From Metaphire vulgaris (lineage: Eukaryota; Annelida; Clitellata; Crassiclitellata; Megascolecidae), in NCBI GenBank assembly GCA_018105865.1, contig CM030842.1:12549867-12613866 (forward strand): a stretch of DNA of 64,000 nt, in the 5' to 3' direction. Each line of letters starts with the position of its first letter. Position 1 is the stretch's first letter. The notes under the pieces are model-generated. The model made no database searches. It was not told the DNA's origin and worked only from the letters and a program-made list of their open reading frames with translations. Below, piece by piece: positions 57,201 to 64,000 of this stretch. Made by a program: the position numbers and the translations under genes.

Positions 57201-58177
57201 CAGAAGAACGCTTCGTTTATTGATTTTACCCATTTCCCGTTTCGATCATCAATCTTTTCCAGTTCTATTGTTTCATCGAATAAAATTTATAAATTAAACG
57301 AAAGATCATAGAGCAAAGAATCGAAAAAAGGAAACCTTATGGTAAATTTGCACCAATCACGAATCTGATTGAATCATTCGGACTTATCACGGTAGGGAGT
57401 TTCGAGCACCAGGTTGGCGCCCTGATCCTCTGGACCCCTGGACCTTGGTCCCTGGCCCCAGGCCCACCGAGAGAAATTCCGGGCCCCTGTGTGGAATGGC
57501 AGTCAGGGGCCCGTAACAACTGTAAAAAACTGATGATGACTTTTTTGCCTGTGAGTCTTTTACAGGATGTTGATATATGACCGGCTCGGGCCACCTACAG
57601 GGCACCGGGCCTCATACAGGTCACCGGGCCCCATACAGGTCACCGGGCCCCGCGTGAAAAACTGATAATGATCTTTTAGGGGGCTTCTCAGTCTTTTTCA
57701 GGATGTTCATACATCACCGGCCAGGACCCCTACAGCTCGCATAGCCTCTGTGCATTTGCCCCATCCCCTGTCCCCCTCTCGGCGGCCCTACCCTGCCCTG
57801 GCCCTCTGACTCCCTGGTTGGACCCTTCATCTAGGTCCCTGGTCCCGCCACACCGTCGAAGTTCTTACCAGAAAGGCAAAGTTGACCAGAACGAGGACGA
57901 CCTTGGCGCACAGCGACCGGCAGCACTTGCAGTGAGGTCGAGGACATCTGTCGATGACGTCATTGGTCGATGACGTCGACGACCCGCGCCTCCTTCTCCT
58001 CCTCCTCCTCCTACTCCTCCGATGAACGGCGCATGCGCCGGTCGTCGTCGTCGCAGAGGAGGAGGGCGACGACGACGACGACTTCCGGTCCGGTCCGATC
58101 ATGACGAGGCATTTCCGGAAGTACTTGGGACATCCGGGTAGACGGCAGCAGCACGACGACCGAACGCTGTCTCTCAT
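40067..58177 (-). CDS. Tetraspanin with long basic N-terminal tail
   Basis: Seven exons, each ending in phase 0, join to 366 codons (365 residues). TM1 is about 89-113 (CAKVVLVLVNFAFL then VCGWALVVFGIW), TM2 about 140-165 followed by GCCGACAES, TM3 about 176-195 (YSLLIFSTIVLEILICV). The large loop (about 200-318) has the diagnostic CCG at 235-237, PLSCC at 262-266, Cys284 and GC at 306-307, so six core cysteines. TM4 is about 320-343, followed by IKWVRKKHSEHWW and the end DAFE. The 75-, 96- and 84-nt exons fit common tetraspanin exon sizes. Tetraspanins organise membrane partners in microdomains. The roughly 85-residue N-terminal tail, with Cys clusters and a poly-Arg run, is much longer than usual. 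The subfamily is not assigned. Confidence 0.88.
40294..40502. mobile_element. Harbinger-like MITE (GGGGCGTCCATAAATGACGTC type)
   Basis: Ends GGGGCGTCCATAAATGACGT and ACGTAATTTATGGATCGCCCC are inverted repeats. TTA flanks both sides, fitting the 3-bp TWA target of PIF/Harbinger elements. Confidence 0.65.
40710..40793 (-). CDS. Tetraspanin exon 6 (last loop Cys, TM4 start)
   Basis: It is 84 nt and encodes GCQSVLTSWFREYKQ then AVLVFLSSLIFVQ. Acceptor GGTTCTTCAG, donor GTTCAG|GTGAGT. Confidence 0.9.
41125..41239 (+). repeat. (ATT)n microsatellite behind a retroelement-type tail
   Basis: CAGGGCAGACCCTACTGAACCACTTTAAATC precedes about 23 ATT units, and a nearly identical start is at 26281. This looks like the 3' tail of a non-LTR element. 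Confidence 0.7.
41632..41850 (-). CDS. Tetraspanin exon 5 (CCG motif)
   Basis: It is 219 nt and encodes LGCCGVVGPQDYIDSSWYNN, PLSCC and YCQAE. Acceptor CTCTTCAG, donor CGACAG|GTCGTA. The sequence past the donor runs into an ACCCA/TGGGT-rich repeat. Confidence 0.85.
42028..42347. mobile_element. hAT-like MITE (CAGTGGCGTCAAT type)
   Basis: Ends CAGTGGCGTCAAT and ATTGACGCCACTG are perfect inverted repeats, flanked by the perfect duplication ATAAGAAT. The interior has GTGAGGGTCC near both ends. Confidence 0.95.
42745..43347. repeat. 600-bp compound triplet repeat (GGT, GGC, GCA, AGT)
   Basis: Blocks of GGT, GGC, GCA and AGT alternate with almost no other sequence. Long frames on both strands across it are artefacts. 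Confidence 0.95.
43348..43690. mobile_element. hAT-like MITE inserted in the AGT array
   Basis: Ends CAGTGGTGGTTCCA and TGGAACCACCACTG, with GTAGTAGT on both sides. The AGT array continues at 43691-43740, so it was split by the insertion. Confidence 0.85.
43921..43986. other. Two adjacent hairpins
   Basis: CTCCAATAGT-TGCGG-ACTATTGGAG (43921-43945) is followed by CTATGGACT-GTT-AGTCCATAG (43959-43979), the latter extended by GCTATA-type pairs. Confidence 0.6.
43990..45365. other. Tetraspanin intron sequence without recognised features
   Basis: The stretch is AT-rich. It carries GCGCTATAGAAATC at 45015 (SINE-type tail word) and GGCGCCAC words, but no gene or closed element was identified. Confidence 0.4.
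45366..45461 (-). CDS. Tetraspanin exon 4 (start of large loop)
   Basis: It is 96 nt and encodes IRWQYNRSSLRAELCDAEVL then SLTHAWDVLQAT, the helix before the CCG motif. Acceptor GTCTTACCAG, donor GCGACG|GTAAGA. Confidence 0.88.
45570..45900. repeat. (ATC)n microsatellite, impure, about 320 bp
   Basis: CATCAT triplets with ACC, TTC and GTC variants. The poly-Met frame is an artefact. Confidence 0.95.
46225..46304. mobile_element. 80-bp piggyBac-like MITE, copy B
   Basis: TTAA at both ends, inverted ends CCCCTTTACCG and CGGTAAAGGGG, and the shared interior GTATTTAACTGCAACTC. Confidence 0.88.
46390..46464 (-). CDS. Tetraspanin exon 3 (TM3)
   Basis: It is 75 nt and encodes YSLLIFSTIVLEILICVTAA then KHREV. 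Acceptor GTGTTTGCAG, donor GAAGTG|GTAAGC. Confidence 0.88.
47590..47900. mobile_element. Truncated CAGTGGCGTAGCC-type MITE
   Basis: The left end CAGTGGCGTAGCCAGGATTTTC and T-tract motif (47680-47704) are clear. The right terminus was not found. Confidence 0.5.
48192..48467. mobile_element. hAT-like MITE (CAGTGGCGTAGCC type)
   Basis: Ends CAGTGGCGTAGCCA and TGGCTACGCCACTG are perfect. Flanks GCGCTTAT and ACGCTTAT match at 7 of 8. It has two T-tract motifs, at 48322 and 48365. Confidence 0.93.
49083..49437 (+). mobile_element. 5S-headed SINE fragment, split by a MITE
   Basis: 49083-49115 and 49360-49437 together give a 5S-like head: CCTACTTGGCGTTGCACGAC, GTACTTGCAATGGATGGGCG and GTGGTGCCGGCGGCC. 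The SINE body beyond is missing. Confidence 0.8.
49116..49351. mobile_element. hAT-like MITE (CAGGSCYG..GAGAG type) inside the SINE
   Basis: Ends CAGGCCTGAGGAGAG and CTCTCGGCGGCCCTG. The perfect duplication CCCATTAG lies at 49108-49115 and 49352-49359. A sister copy is at 59119. Confidence 0.95.
50060..50150 (+). mobile_element. SINE 3' end fragment
   Basis: AGCAGCTACTACTTTACTAC, then AAGCGCTATATAAATTTACG and (CTTA)n. The same sequence order occurs at 63305-63375. Confidence 0.65.
50370..50451. repeat. (ATC)n microsatellite
   Basis: About 27 pure ATC units, ending next to the MITE at 50455. Confidence 0.95.
50455..50642. mobile_element. hAT-like MITE (CAGTGTTTTATMCAGG type)
   Basis: Ends CAGTGTTTTATACAGG and CTGGATAAAACACTG. 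ATCATTA occurs on both sides, offset by one base on the left. Confidence 0.7.
50684..50905 (-). CDS. Tetraspanin exon 2 (TM1 end, EC1, TM2)
   Basis: It encodes VCGWALVVFGIWTHINRDAF and FVLVAVGLFVAGTSFMGCCG. The acceptor GATGATAG lacks a pyrimidine tract and lies about 25 bp from an (ATT)n microsatellite. The donor is TGCTTT|GTAAGA. Confidence 0.88.
50938..51284. repeat. (TAA)n microsatellites
   Basis: (TAA)n tracts interrupted by TATA at 50938-51112, and another at 51221-51284. They lie upstream of tetraspanin exon 2 on the minus strand. Confidence 0.95.
51828..52138. mobile_element. hAT-like MITE (YGTGGTGGTTC type)
   Basis: It starts CTGTGGTGGTGGTTCTAGG and ends GTAACCGCCACTG. The perfect duplication ATGATAGA flanks it. 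A T-tract motif is at about 51993. Confidence 0.85.
52770..52826. repeat. (GT)n microsatellite
   Basis: GTGTGTGCGTGCGT followed by pure GT. Confidence 0.95.
53025..53500. repeat. (TCC)n and (CTGT)n/(CAGT)n microsatellites
   Basis: TCC runs at about 53028-53050 and 53448-53500, with a CTGT/CAGT array at 53147-53274. Frames spanning it are low complexity. Confidence 0.95.
54915..55118. mobile_element. hAT-like MITE (CAGAGGCGGA type)
   Basis: Ends CAGAGGCGGATC and GGTCCGCCTCTG, with the perfect duplication CTGCTGCG at 54907-54914 and 55119-55126. Contains the T-tract motif at 54978-55003. Confidence 0.95.
55335..55425 (+). pseudogene. LINE C-terminal remnant
   Basis: TLSKFKSRLKTHLVHIA can be read at 55362-55415, the usual end of LINE ORF2. 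Confidence 0.6.
55426..55575 (+). mobile_element. tRNA-headed SINE, family 2
   Basis: GGCAGAGTGGGTTACGTGCT and GAGTTCAAGCCCC resemble tRNA A and B boxes. It ends CCACTTTAAATCATGCTAA before a T run. The reverse copy is at 21525. Confidence 0.75.
56360..56386. mobile_element. 27-bp hAT-like remnant of two terminal repeats
   Basis: Ends CAGTGGCGTAGC and GGCGCCACTG make up nearly the whole 27 bp. The duplication TATCCTGC at 56352-56359 and 56387-56394 is perfect. Confidence 0.88.
56442..56623. mobile_element. hAT-like MITE (CARTGGCGGCTCCA type)
   Basis: Ends CAATGGCGGCTCCA and TGGAGCCGCCACTG. Flanks CTTTTACC and CTTTTAGC match at 7 of 8. Same family as 13733. Confidence 0.92.
57390..57830. repeat. 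GGGCCC-rich repeat with 19-bp tandem units
   Basis: CACCGGGCCCCATACAGGT-type units repeat about three times at 57601-57650. ACCGAGAGAAATTCCGGGCC at 57468 links it to the MITEs at 49116 and 59119. Confidence 0.6.
57869..58177 (-). CDS. Tetraspanin exon 1 (N-terminal tail, start of TM1)
   Basis: ATG 58177 opens MRDSVRSSCCCRLPGC. Ser-rich and Arg-rich segments follow, the Arg run coming from (TCC)n at 57991-58019. The exon ends NFAFL at TTTCTG|GTAAGA. A second ATG at 58102 is a possible alternative start. Confidence 0.75.
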
Positions 58178-58299
58178 GATCCCCCGTTACGTCGTGAGCG
58201 ACGAACGCGACGGGAAATACGCAGAGACAGTTCTGTGCCGACGCCAAGGAGAGAAACAATAGAACGAGGAGATGGAGGAAGAGGAGTATAAAGAGGACG

Positions 58300-58345
58300 A
58301 AGAAGAAGAGGAGGAGGAGGAGGAGGAGGAGGAGGAGGAAGAGAA
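58300..58345. repeat. (GGA)n microsatellite
   Basis: About 13 GGA units upstream of the tetraspanin start. Confidence 0.9.
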
Positions 58346-58457
58346 GATTCTGTCATTCTTTCTCGACCGACCAACGCAGGATGATCAGTGAGTCTAAAGA
58401 ACTGGGATCGAATGATCTGAAGTAGTAGTAGTAGCCTTCTAATTCCGTCGTCGGCAT

Positions 58458-58458
<1 letters not shown>

Positions 58459-58526
<68 letters not shown>
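58459..58526. repeat. (GA)n microsatellite
   Basis: About 34 GA units, roughly 280 bp upstream of the tetraspanin ATG. Confidence 0.95.
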
Positions 58527-58527
<1 letters not shown>

Positions 58528-59118
58528 CGCCGTAACCGCTGGTCGTTGTCCGGCCGAAGTATATCTATCCGCGGACGACTCCTCTAATCAACACACGCGG
58601 AGAATGTCACGGTACGAATGCTTCCTGGAATTAGTCTGCTAATGAGCGATAGAAGGCGTCTAATTTGCCGGAAAATGCCGGAGTCGTCCGAGGCGAGACA
58701 GCAGCGTATTAGGCGGAGTTACGTGATCGAATTCCTTCTAACATACACGTGCTCCACAAATATACCTCTACAATGCAGAAGACTTCAATGGTGTATAACT
58801 GTATATCGTCGCTTTGTTCTTATGCAAGGAAGAACAGCATTCACTAATAATATTAACCAATAGTTAATTGGCCAATGTATGTGCTGTTGAGGCCTATTCT
58901 CTTCGTTTTTAGGAGCTTAGAGATATGGACGCCCACAAAAATTTTTCCATTAGGGGCAAAACACATTTTAACACAATGGACACGGTTAATATTTTAGCAA
59001 GGTTTTCAAATTTCAATGTGATTTAAATCGAATCCAAACACACAAATAATTCGGTTATCAAAAAATTGAAACAAACCTATTTAGTCGGTTAAGTGGGTTA
59101 CACTATGAGCGTTTCAGT

Positions 59119-59358
59119 CAGGCCTGACGAGAGGGGGTGCAGCCGGTACATTGTACCGGGCCCATGGAGGTTTTAGGGGCCCGGGGCCGGTGATAATGAT
59201 GCATTAATATAAGTGAAAAGGTTTTTTGCTTGGCAGATCATTTTGGGGAGAGTAGAAAACGTGTTTTTGCTCGTCAGGTTTTTCGGAGACTTGATAATTT
59301 TTTGTCAGGGCCCACAATTTTTTTGTACTGGGGCCCGGAATTTCTCTCGGCGGCCCTG
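59119..59358. mobile_element. hAT-like MITE (CAGGSCYG..GAGAG type), second copy
   Basis: Ends CAGGCCTGACGAGAG and CTCTCGGCGGCCCTG, with the perfect duplication GTTTCAGT. The interior is close to 49116-49351. Confidence 0.95.
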
Positions 59359-59616
59359 GTTTCAGTTCAGTACAAGTTGACATTCTAAAACATTCATCCA
59401 TTCGTTCGTTCGTTCGTTCATCCGTCTATTCTTTTTCATCCTTAGATAAAAATTCAGCCAATTGTTTCACTGAAACATCGTGAGGCTGAAAAGACTTTTA
59501 AGAACCGGTGTTACTAGAGAAGATGATAAAAGTGATGATTTTGATCATGATGATAATAACGATGATGCGGTGGTGGTGATGTTAAAGGTGGTGGTGTTGG
59601 TGGTTGTGGCGGCGGT

Positions 59617-59846
59617 CAGGGGCGTAGCCAGGAATTTGATTTGGGGTATAATGCGATTTGGGAGTATAAATCTTAAATAACGTTGAAAATCTTAAAAAAC
59701 ACATTAACCCCTTAACCGTGTATTTAACTGTAGTTCAATGTAAAATGGACGGATATATCCGGGGTTCCCAGTTAAGGGGTTAAAAACTTTAAGGCAGCCT
59801 GATCTTTAGAAGTATATATGCCGATACCCCCGTCGCTACGCCCCTG
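59617..59846. mobile_element. hAT-like MITE (CAGGGGCGTAGCCAGG type) with a nested element
   Basis: Ends CAGGGGCGTAGCCAGG and CGCTACGCCCCTG. Flanks GCGGCGGT and GTGGCGGT match at 7 of 8. Confidence 0.88.
59704..59783. mobile_element. 80-bp piggyBac-like MITE, copy C
   Basis: TTAA on both sides and inverted ends CCCCTTAACCG and CAGTTAAGGGG. The sister MITE at 62896 has the uninserted site with one TTAA. Confidence 0.93.
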
Positions 59847-60292
59847 GTGGCGGTGGCGGTGATGATGACGGTGATGATGACGACGACGACGATGACGTCA
59901 TTTGCGCGGGGTTGTTCGCTCATTATCTCGCTGCATGATTATACGAGTTTTTAATGTTATCAGATGAGGTCTTAGCGAGGACTGCGATCGAATTTTTTCG
60001 TTTCCCTTTTGGTCAATCTGTCCGCTAAGCACCAACGGTCCGCTCTTAGAGCCTCTTCCCTCCGCCACATCCACCGTCCGTCCCTTCGTCCGTTGTCTTT
60101 ATATAGCGCCACGGACTGGCATCGAGAACCTCTTCGGCGGCCGTTGCTCCATTCCATGCAGTGGCGCAGCCAGCATTTTAGGATAGGGGGGGCACGTCAA
60201 AATTTTCGGCTCAAAAGTCTTGACTAGCAAAAAGCAGAAAAAGCTATTCGCCTCAAGCGCTTTGAAGTCCAGTGCATTCTCCTCCCTCGATC

Positions 60293-60922
60293 CAGTGGCG
60301 GATTTACCACGGTAGAAAAGGTACATGGATACTGGGCCTACCTGCAAATTTAAAATTAGGGGCCCACCTTTTCAATTAACAATATTTTAAAATATTTTTA
60401 ATGATTTTAGATTATTTCTTTCTTTGAATGACTTTATTTTCGGAATAAAAAGTTTCGGTTAAAAAAATTGAAAAACAGAAATTCGTGTACCTGCAACCAT
60501 ATTTGTCACGCAACGTCCTGAAAAGATTGACAATCACAAAAAGAAGGTCATCATCACTTTTCCCTCACACTTGATCTGTAAATCTGAATCTTCCGAAAGT
60601 TTTGAGATAAAAGTGCCCCTAAAAGTACCTGCACCCCAGTGGCCCCCAGTTGGGACCCTATACTTAATGCTACATACATTAAACAACAAATGGTTGGCCC
60701 CCATGATTATTATTGCCACCCCAACGCCCCCCACTTGCCAAATAAGAGCAAAATGGGAGACGGGCAGATACTTTTATTGTCTTCCGCCGCCCGCCTATCC
60801 GAAGTTTGAAAAGATCTAAAGTTTCTTCGACACTATGTAGTCTAATGGTTCACGGGATTTTTATCCGGTGTGCCTCCGTGGAAACAAGTGTACCTGGCCT
60901 AAAAATTGTTAATCCGCCACTG
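60293..60922. mobile_element. 630-bp hAT-like element with internal insertion
   Basis: Ends CAGTGGCGGATTTACCA-like and TTAATCCGCCACTG, with the perfect duplication CCTCGATC. Positions 60614-60800 match 61230-61414. Confidence 0.9.
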
Positions 60923-61185
60923 CCTCGATCTGTTACTACCCTTGCCCCTCAACTATTTACCTATTTGGCAAAATGCAAATGTCGGGAAACAGTTCTACTT
61001 CACCTTGTGAATAAACATATTACATACCTAAGAGTCTTAACCTTGTAATTGTGTATTAAATAGATATTTTAAAAACATTACTTTCATTTGTTATGAATCA
61101 CACTTGACACTGCTTATTTGCTAGTTCAGTTAGTTAGGCACCTCAACCATCAAAGCCCCGATGCCGCCATATCGGCCGAATAGAC

Positions 61186-61414
61186 CAGTGGCAGCTCCAC
61201 CGGGGGGCCAGAGGGGGGCCTGTGCCCCTATTGAGTACCTGCACCCCAGTGGCCCCCAGTTGGGACCCTATACTTAATGCTACATACATTAAACAACAAA
61301 TGGTTGGCCCCCATGATTAGAAGTTGCCACCCCAACGCCCCTTCCCACTTGCCAAATCCTAGAGCCGCCAAAAAAGTAGACATCACCTACTTTTATTGTC
61401 TTCCGCCGCCCGCC
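61186..61414. mobile_element. CAGTGGCRGCTCCA-type MITE, 3' end damaged
   Basis: The left end CAGTGGCAGCTCCACC and interior match 13733 and 56442. GAGCCGCC near 61360 lacks the final ACTG. Confidence 0.75.
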
Positions 61415-61679
61415 TATGCCAATGTTCCACCCCCATTCGACAAGTTGCTTTGAACTACATTTGGGGGTTCCTTAGTCAACATGTGCGTCCTCTTAGATTG
61501 CATGAGACCAACCCACAATGAAGTGCTTGCATTTGGACACCAAGGAACCAATCTGTCACGTGACCAGCATGATATTAATTAAAATTAAAGTTATTAAACC
61601 TACTCAGACAAATATATGCACATGCATGTACACGTGTATATTCATTTAAACATTACACAGATACACATTGGCGAAGACA

Positions 61680-61925
61680 CGGCAGAGATGCCCATGGGTT
61701 GGATTAGCCTATGGGTTGGGTTGGATTGGGTTAGGTCAGACTTTTCCATATTAATGGTGTGTTGGGTTGGTTCAGAAAATAAGTCATGGCTTAAGAAACT
61801 GCAATGTATTACAGTGGATTGGGTTGGGTCAGGTAAACCTATTATCGGCATGGGTTGGGTTGGTTGGGTTGGAGACTTGATGGGTTGGGTTGGATTGGGT
61901 TCTAAAAAATGGACCCATGAACATC
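61680..61925. repeat. GGGTT-rich repeat
   Basis: TTGGGTTGGATTGGGTT words recur. The reverse complement resembles 41410-41600 (CCCAACCCA words, AGAACCCAACCCATCAA), suggesting one family. Confidence 0.6.
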
Positions 61926-62895
61926 ACTGAGCCACGAGGGACTGGTCTTTGGTCTTGGGAATTGCGCAAAACCGTTGAGAAATTGGAGGGGTTAAGCCGT
62001 AGGTTATGATCGAAGAGAAGAAGAAAACGTGAATCTGCAAAGAATTTCTTAACGAAAGTTTTTGCTCGTCTGAGACTGTTCTTACCAGAAAATGTCGATG
62101 TGCCCCTATTCCGAAACCCTGGCTACGCCACTGCAGTTACATATGCATACACCTATAGGTCTGCATATACAAAAACATATGAATATACATATACTTATAA
62201 ATATACGTATACATATAAATATCCATATCAATACACATATGCATATACAGTACATACGCATATGCATGTAGGCCTACATTTACAATATTACATACACAAA
62301 TACAAATACATATATACATGTACAGTACATATACATGTTGCATGCATACTGTTGTCAACGTTCAGAGCACTTACCTAGTGGTATATTTTCGTTCTTTAAA
62401 ATTCAGACGAAGTTCATTTTAGTGGAAACATTTTGACAGACTGTATGGGGTTTGTATTCACATCGATCGTCTCAACAGATCCCCTCAAATCGGAGATCGA
62501 ACTAAGCGCAATGCGTACAGAGAGCACAGGACACGCTTAGGCTGGACTAGACGAGACTGTCCCTATGCGGCCGACCATTTGTTCACGTCCATTAATTTCT
62601 CCCCTACCCTTTTCCGTCTCTCCAGCTTCTTCTTCTTCTTAGGAAAATCCGCTTTCATGTTCTTTCTCCAGTTTACGATTTGAAAGCGACGTAGAAGGAC
62701 CCATTGAATGCGCCTTCAGATGAGAGGCTTTCTGCGTTCGATGGTTTTGATCCGTCATTCTTCAAACGCCACAGTTTGAATTGAATGGATTCGTGTTACA
62801 AAGAACCGACTCCAAGACAAACCAATGGGCTAAATGATGAACAGAGAAAGAAATACTGAAAAAACGGGAGACTGGAATTGTTTCGATGTAAGTTT

Positions 62896-63092
62896 CAGAG
62901 GCGTAGCCAGGAATTTGATTTGGGGTATAATGAGATTGGGGGAGGGCATAAATCTTTAAAAACGTTGAAAATCTTTAAAAACACATTAAGCATTAATAAA
63001 TAGTAAATATTTAAAGACACATTAAAAACTTTAAGGTAGCCTGACTTTAGGGCTATATACATACCGATATACCCCCCTTCGCTACGCCTCTG
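62896..63092. mobile_element. hAT-like MITE (CAGAGGCGTAGCCAGG type)
   Basis: Ends CAGAGGCGTAGCCAGG and CGCTACGCCTCTG, with the perfect duplication GTAAGTTT. It carries the empty TTAA site near 63021. Confidence 0.95.
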
Positions 63093-63304
63093 GTAAGTTT
63101 CAACGAACACTGCTGGATAACAGCGCTGTAGAACAATACATAAGATTAAGAACGAGCAACATCGAAACTGGGTCGTTGCGCGTTGCTCTATAGACCCCCA
63201 ATGCTAAAGAGCGCAACAACGCCATTTGGCGAATATTGCAGAATCACTCAGATATATTTGCAAAGGCATCCTAATCATAATTAATTATGCATGGCGAGTT
63301 GGAG

Positions 63305-63375
63305 TAAGCAGCTACTGCGGTACTACTACTACCGAAAGCGCTATATAAATTCACGAGATTTGACTAACTTACTTA
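63305..63375 (+). mobile_element. SINE 3' end fragment
   Basis: AAGCAGCTACTGCGGTACTA then AAGCGCTATATAAATTCACG and ACTTACTTA, parallel to 50060-50150. Confidence 0.65.
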
Positions 63376-64000
63376 TGCAGTCGGTAGAATTGTGCTAAAG
63401 CTCAAGATTTGCGGGGAGTAGACCTATTTGCGACTGGGTCCCACACCCTGCAGGGAGGCTCACGACACCCCTCAAACCCCTTGTCCTATCAGGCCAAATT
63501 CGTCTGTACAGACGCTGGTGTCCCTATTTGGGAACCCTGGTTTCGCCATTATATTTCAGCCACGTGACTAACAGTCTGGCTATACGACCACTGGGCCAAC
63601 ATTTTCTTTTCTATCGAATCATTTTATCAAACTATTGAGATGATATTAGGCCAAAAACCGGAGAAAATAAACTTCGAGAAAACCTGTCAGATGTAACCTG
63701 CATTGTGTTACGCATGTTAATTAGAAATGATACATGCAAGTGTTGCATTTGGCGCCATCTGGGCGGTGTTCTGTCACTCGCCCACACTGGCGTCACTGCA
63801 GACGACTGCAATTTCCTGGGTCTAATTAATATGGCGGCATTTTGTTTGCCTGGACGCGACGTCTGATCAGAGATGAAGCTCAAACGCTTCGCTGCACCGG
63901 GCATTGAGAGCGATCGACCGTGACCATTAGATTCGATTCTCTCAAGCGTGACGCAAAAAAACTTTCTCCAAATCACGTGACTCAGAGCGCGTCAGTCGAT
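63376..64000. other. No feature recognised
   Basis: A minus-strand open frame of 114 codons here lacks splice sites, domains or coding-like composition. A MITE-like end GGGAACCCTGGTTTCGCCATT lies at about 63530. Confidence 0.4.

Overview
The window is animal nuclear DNA, most likely from a marine invertebrate. Its genes are split by GT-AG introns, and introns and spacers are crowded with microsatellites, short inverted-repeat transposons (MITEs), SINEs and broken LINEs. All gene models below were built by hand from splice-site phase and protein resemblance. The phylum cannot be fixed from the sequence alone.

Layout. (1) About 0.9-4.3 kb, minus strand: two exons that look like the start of a gene running off the left edge. 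A Nup153-like nucleoporin is only a tentative guess. (2) 5.86 kb, plus strand: an intact tRNA-Glu(CTC). (3) 9.4-20.2 kb, minus strand: an eight-exon gene for a signal peptide-CUB-CUB-LDLa-transmembrane protein of 598 residues, the architecture of NETO receptor auxiliary proteins. (4) 23.2-35.2 kb, plus strand: an eleven-exon gene for a GH65-type glucosidase of the PGGHG/ATHL1 family (collagen glucosylgalactosyl-hydroxylysine glucosidase), about 920 residues. It has a signal peptide and a microsatellite-encoded Ser-rich stalk with a hydrophobic C-terminus. (5) 40.1-58.2 kb, minus strand: a seven-exon tetraspanin of 365 residues with a long basic N-terminal tail. The three full models each close in frame from start to stop. 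They look like independent genes with roles at the cell surface or in the extracellular matrix, not a gene cluster.

The rest is mainly repeats. I could delimit about 30 MITE copies, many with perfect 8-bp target-site duplications (hAT-like), three identical-length 80-bp TTAA-flanked units (piggyBac-like), and single pogo-like and Harbinger-like elements. There is a SINE family whose shared body carries either a 5S rRNA head or a tRNA head, a second tRNA-headed SINE, four LINE reverse-transcriptase remnants and a possible solo LTR. Microsatellites reach into genes: they encode poly-Ser, poly-Gly and poly-Arg tracts and in two introns directly abut the 3' splice site.

The most unusual signal is a short motif, TGACGA-CC-T(5-7)-GC-TCGTCA (an inverted repeat around a T-tract), that recurs inside many MITEs whose terminal repeats differ. 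Also notable are two 27-28 bp insertions consisting of little more than two fused terminal repeats between perfect 8-bp duplications, an allele-like filled/empty pair for the 80-bp TTAA element, and the SINE head swap.
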